DNA from: Apium graveolens
Taxonomy: Eukaryota > Streptophyta > Magnoliopsida > Apiales > Apiaceae
NCBI RefSeq assembly: GCF_009905375.1
Contig: NC_133648.1
Location: forward strand, 91,142,631-91,206,630
Direction: 5' to 3'
DNA: 64,000 nt
In this document: positions 60,378 to 64,000 of the stretch, piece after piece
Layout: each line of letters begins with the position of its first letter
Numbering within the stretch: the first letter of the stretch is position 1
Made by a program: the position numbers and the translations under genes
Notes under the pieces: generated by a model
Seen by the model: only the letters and a program-made list of their open reading frames with translations
Told to the model about the DNA's origin: nothing
Databases searched by the model: none

Positions 60378-60711
60378 GGACGCGTCCAAACATTAAGGAC
60401 GTGCCTACTTGAGAAGGGATATGTTACAAGGCGAGAAGAGTGCGTGGTCAAGGAAGGACGCGCCCAGGCTTTATGGACGCGTCAATGTTTATGAAAGTGT
60501 TTGGCAGATGAAATCTTATGGTGATGGACGCGCCTACTTTAGCAAGGACGCGTCATAAGAGGTGAAACGCTGTGCATGATGGTTTAAAGGAAGACGCGCC
60601 CTAAATTCTAGGACGTGTCCTGTGATTTTGAATGCTATAAGGAACGATTGATGAGGAAACAGGTTTGGATTTATGAAGGTGAGGACGCGCCCAAAGGGTT
60701 AGGACGCGTCC
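60378..60711 (+). repeat. Five paired GGACGCGYCC repeats
   Basis: GGACGCGCC, GGACGCGTCC or GGACGTGYCC starts at 60378/60397, 60456/60475, 60526/60546, 60593/60611 and 60683/60702. Within pairs the spacing is 18-20 bp; pairs recur every 67-90 bp. Several copies contain the palindrome ACGCGT. Confidence 0.9.
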
Positions 60712-60910
60712 TGTGTTTGATCTATATACTTTTGATGTTGAATTCAGGACAAAGCTTGTATGGAGAGGAGCAATGGAGGTTATTTTTACTAATGTATTTG
60801 TTGCAGGTACTCTTTGAAGAATTCCCTCCTTGAGACGGTCAAGGAGGGGGATGTCCGTGAAAAGCTTGAAGGCCTCCAGGGGTATGCCTGATGATTGAAG
60901 GCCTCCTCCT

Positions 60911-61003
60911 GTATTCAACGGGTGTCCTCGTTGGGGATGCGGAGTTAATTTTGGTGTATGCTTTGGGAACTCTGTTCTTGTATTCAACGGGTGTCCTCGC
61001 TGG
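60911..61003 (+). repeat. 24-bp direct repeat, two copies
   Basis: GTATTCAACGGGTGTCCTCG followed by YTGG occurs at 60911 and again at 60980, 69 bp apart. Confidence 0.85.
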
Positions 61004-61570
61004 AGAACTTTGGTGATCCTGCACTTTGCACCCAAGAGCTTGGGATCACCTGTCCTGCTATCTGGTGGGTTATCCTCATTCGGGGGACAGGGACACGTCT
61101 GGCACTTGGGGTGAACCGTGGCTATACCTGCGTTCGTAAATCAAGGGGGATAGCTGTATCGGAGTGTTATCCTTGCGCAGGGAGATGCACTATCCGTGAA
61201 GTCCTACGATTATGGACAAGCCTTGGGCCTTCGCGGTTGGGCCTCATAGTTGGACATTCCTAAAGCTAGCGGAAGACAGATATTGGATGGGCTTCTACTG
61301 GGCTTAGGAGTAAGAAGTCTAAACTCATTAGACTTCCTGTTCTACGAGAACTACGGCAGGCTTGATCCCTATATAAAAGGGTACGTAGGCACATTGAGAG
61401 GGTAAGAAGTTGAGAGCTGATAAGAGAGCCACCACTTAATCTGATCAATCTCAGCCTAAAACAACCACAATCAACCACACACCGCTTAAGTTTCCGGCAA
61501 AGAACCACCGTCACAGATCTTAGTTCCGGCGAGAAACCTCAATCTCTGTTGTTACCAGATTCCTCCGTCA

Positions 61571-62202
61571 ATAATATATTTCATTGATAAATAAAGGAGA
61601 GTTAAATCAAATCGTATATGATGAAGGATGATGATGACGGTGAATGATGATAGAGACATGATGGAGGATAAAGAATGAGAGAAAAGGCGGGGGATCGTAT
61701 TGTTGACAAAAAAGATAAAGAAAGTGTAATAACGAAATAAAAAGGAGACACCATATTTTAGTATTTTTCATAAATTTTATAATATTAATTATATTTTTTT
61801 TATTAATGTGAGTAAAGGTCTAGATGTAGAACTCAAGAAAAGTTTTCTAAGGTAGTCATTGATTTGTGTGTTTGTTTTATTAAATATCTAATTATTCAAT
61901 TTCTTAATTTAAAAATAACTTAAAAAATAGTAAATTAATCTCAAGATTGAGCTCATATTTCCACGAAAAATATCCCGAGACTAATTTCAGAATCCTTATT
62001 CTCTTTTAATATTATTTTATAGCAAAGACAATTGATAATTGTGAGTCAGTTGTGGTTCTGTGTGTATCACGGGAAAAACGCTAGTAAAGTTAGTAATGAC
62101 CACTACTTTTTGTTGTAGTATTAGTAAAGCACATATTGTTAAAGTGGTACAGAGGGATGCAAAATTAAAAAATTAAAGTTAGTACTTACTGTTTGGCCAT
62201 TT
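61571..62202. other. Flank, nothing recognised
   Basis: AT-rich sequence with a GATGATGA-rich stretch near 61620-61680; no ORF above chance and no repeat ends. Confidence 0.5.
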
Positions 62203-62835
62203 GGGTTACCATGAAAAGGTTGCTTGTATCTTAAAATAATTTTGTAACATACAACTTTTATCTCATCTGTTTGGATATTTTAATCGACTGTATAACTTTT
62301 ATGTTCTTCAAAATTAGAAAATGACAAAAAGTAAATGCTAAGAGTTTCTTGTTGTGATGGCGAAATTAAATTTTTTATATAGTCAAAATACACACTTAAG
62401 ATAGGCCATCGAAGTCCTAACAATATTGACTTGTAAGTATGTTAGAAGTTGCAACAGACTAAGTAACTTGAACTTGTAATTGATTTTGACTTGATTTTTT
62501 TACACAAACTAGACATCCTGGTTTAGGAGAATAAGTAGGAGGAAACCTATATAAAACTTCTTTGGTTCTCAGTTTGTTTATTGAATAAAGTTCATAATTT
62601 CCTGTGGACCTGTGGGTAAAATATATGTCATCTATGTTCCACCATTTATTCGGTTTATAAAATTTAAACTATAATTTTAATCTTATCATAGAAATTTTAC
62701 TTTCCTCACTTGTACCACTCTCCCCACCTACATTTTTCATTAAAAAATTTTCTCATCCCGTTCTCTCTGACCGAACGGAGCATAAGAATTTTAAAATGTC
62801 TACCATTTCTGCGAGGAACTAAATTTTACCGACAA
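62203..62835. repeat. Diverged duplication, left unit
   Basis: 62203-62290 resembles 63630-63720 (shared GTAACATACAACTTTTATCT), and 62605-62835 resembles 63745-64000 (shared TTTATAAAATTTAAACT-like, CTACATTTTT and CGTTC-CTCTC stretches). About 315 bp between the two parts of this unit is missing in the right unit. Confidence 0.7.
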
Positions 62836-62904
62836 CCAAATTTTGTCTAATTTTTTTTTTGCTTAAATCAAGTGATGTTCTTTGTTGTTAACTTTTGATG
62901 GCAG

Positions 62905-62956
62905 CTCTGGTGTTGATGACTTGGAGAAGAGGTTGGCAGCCCTTCGAAATCCATGA
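62905..62956 (+). pseudogene. Candidate terminal exon, Vps2/CHMP2-like C-terminus
   Basis: A T-rich tract ending TTTTGATGGCAG at 62904 has the look of a 3' splice site. The following frame reads SGVDDLEKRLAALRNP and stops with TGA at 62954-62956. Plant Vps2/CHMP2-type ESCRT-III proteins end in a similar MIT-interacting motif (Asp-[Asp/Glu]-Leu-Glu-Lys-Arg-Leu-x-x-Leu-Arg). If this is right, it is the last exon of a host gene whose other exons are not visible in the window, either because the intron is long and filled by transposons or because only a fragment remains. The following 250 bp could be its 3' UTR. The match is short, so the call is tentative. Confidence 0.35.
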
Positions 62957-63629
62957 TCTGAGGTTCGGTAAATTTCAAAGTTGATACTCAGAGCTGTCAG
63001 CAGTTTGAAATTCTTACATAGATGTACGTCTTCTATAGTTATTCAACCATTGATGTCAATTTGTAGGTTGACTTTTCTGTCGGTTCCGTCAGCCCATGAA
63101 CTCCATGGTGTTGAATTGTATATTCTGCAACTTGTAGTTATTGCTATTGTTTTAGTAGCTGTTTGGGCTTTACGCCTTTAAACAACAATAAACAAATTGC
63201 TTTCCCCAAATCACTCTGTTTATAGATCACTTTTGAATTTAAAGATTAGAGAAACAAACATTACAACACTATCAAGTCTATTTTAGTAGTACTAGAATTT
63301 TTCTGGCACGCGTTTATAATGAAGGATTACAGTAATTTTGCAGGTCTTTAGATTTAAGAATAAATACAATGATGAAACAGGTTATGTCCACCTGATATTA
63401 CCGGCTCACTAACATGGAACATGAAAGTATGAATTAGAACTAGTTCAGCGTGTATGAATTAGAACTAGTTCAGTATGGAGCTCGAAGTTCCTTTGGAGAT
63501 AAGGTAATGTGCAACTTGAAGTTTCTTGTATATCATAAGAATGACTGTTCGGTAACCATTCATTTCCTTCTCTTTTCCTACAAGAAATAAGTTCTAAAAT
63601 TGTAAATGAAGTAACATGTTGGGAATTTG
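62957..63629. other. Flank downstream of the candidate exon
   Basis: No ORF I would support (a 66-codon frame at 62981-63181 is hydrophobic at its end but has no other sign of being a gene). A near-perfect 24-bp tandem duplication, TATGAATTAGAACTAGTTCA and following bases, lies at about 63428-63476. Confidence 0.5.
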
Positions 63630-64000
63630 GTTTACCAGAAGAAAAAGATGCATGTTGCTTCAAGTTATTTTATAGTAACATACAACTTTTATCTCATCTG
63701 TTTGAATATTATAATTGACATCCCCAGTAATAAAATTTGAACATACTGTGGGTAATTTTATATCATTTACATTTCACCCTCCATTCCGTTTATAAAAATT
63801 TAAACTCTAACTTTTGATATGATCATAGAAAATTCACCTTTTTCCACTTGTTTCACCGTCTCCGGCCTACATTTTTTTTTCACATTTAAGTTTGTTTACA
63901 ATTTTCATTAAATGTTTTCTCGTTCCATTCTCTCCGATTAAACAGAACAAAATAATTTTAAGATGTCTAACATTTGTACGAAAAACTAAAGTTCAGACAA
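63630..64000. repeat. Diverged duplication, right unit
   Basis: Partner of 62203-62835, shortened by about 315 bp in the middle and running off the window end. Confidence 0.7.

Larger units (their letters stand above)
60292..61570 (+). repeat. Likely solo LTR of another gypsy-type element
   Basis: Starts TGTTATACCCAAAATTTGG and ends CCTCCGTCA. A good TATA box with the R-like start (CTATATAAAAGGGTACGTAGG) lies near 61368-61388, followed by a C/A-rich U5-like stretch. No primer site follows and no internal region is present, so it would be a solo LTR. The flanks (ATATA left, ATAAT right) are not a perfect duplication, so edges and orientation are provisional. Internal repeats: five pairs of GGACGCGYCC, and a 24-bp direct repeat at 60911 and 60980. 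Confidence 0.5.

Noticed and set aside
62981..63181. A 66-codon plus-strand ORF with a hydrophobic C-terminus
   Set aside because: It lies in what looks like a 3' UTR, has no recognisable domain, and its size is expected by chance.

Overview
This is plant nuclear DNA that is almost entirely LTR retrotransposons. I see no bacterial or organellar gene arrangement, and no tRNA, rRNA or CRISPR. The coding remnants are Ty1/copia and Ty3/gypsy (chromovirus) Gag-Pol with tRNA-iMet-type primer sites, and one likely spliced host exon sits near the right end. This points to a eudicot; the element families suggest an asterid, perhaps Apiaceae, but that is only an impression.

Layout. About 59.2 kb is one nested composite. 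The oldest layer is an ordinary copia element (here copia-B, minus strand, 59234 down to 25891, its left end outside the window; 5' LTR 58910-59234). Two different SIRE/Maximus-type copia elements sit in it. SIRE-A (plus, 1-25890, 5' end outside the window) lies in its RNase H region. SIRE-B (minus, 31460-58707, TSD TCGGG) lies in its leader. Each SIRE was then hit by one copy of the same chromovirus-like gypsy family with very long LTRs (about 4.3 kb). Gypsy-1 (minus, 3122-17328, TSD AAGAT) lies in the integrase of SIRE-A. Gypsy-2 (plus, 33289-47284, TSD CTTTG) lies in the 3' ORF of SIRE-B. Both gypsy copies are antisense to their host SIRE, so the composite is roughly mirror-symmetric.

SIRE biology. 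Both SIREs carry gag with several zinc knuckles, a PR-IN-RT-RH pol, and a long extra 3' ORF with a shared domain but no visible membrane segment. In both, a TATA-like box lies 115-160 bp upstream of the 3' ORF start. SIRE-B has a further 79-codon ORF between pol and the 3' ORF with its own TATA box and a good start context. Each SIRE is peppered with its own private short motif (CGACGGAT in SIRE-A, ATCAGAACTT in SIRE-B) in coding linkers, spacers and LTR; in SIRE-A it forms hairpins and a roughly 22-bp-spaced array in U3. This is the most unusual signal in the window.

Gypsy copies. They are non-autonomous: both share the same scrambled internal region, with an RT-tail/RNase H piece ahead of a gag piece, then unrecognised sequence, then integrase C-terminus plus chromodomain. 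Their LTR pairs differ by only about 0.5% by eye, whereas the SIRE-B LTRs differ by about 3.5-4%, which agrees with the nesting order.

Right flank (59235-64000). AT-rich sequence, a likely solo LTR (60292-61570) with paired GGACGCGYCC repeats, a diverged duplication, and a candidate terminal exon (62905-62956) that reads like the C-terminus of a Vps2/CHMP2-type ESCRT-III protein.
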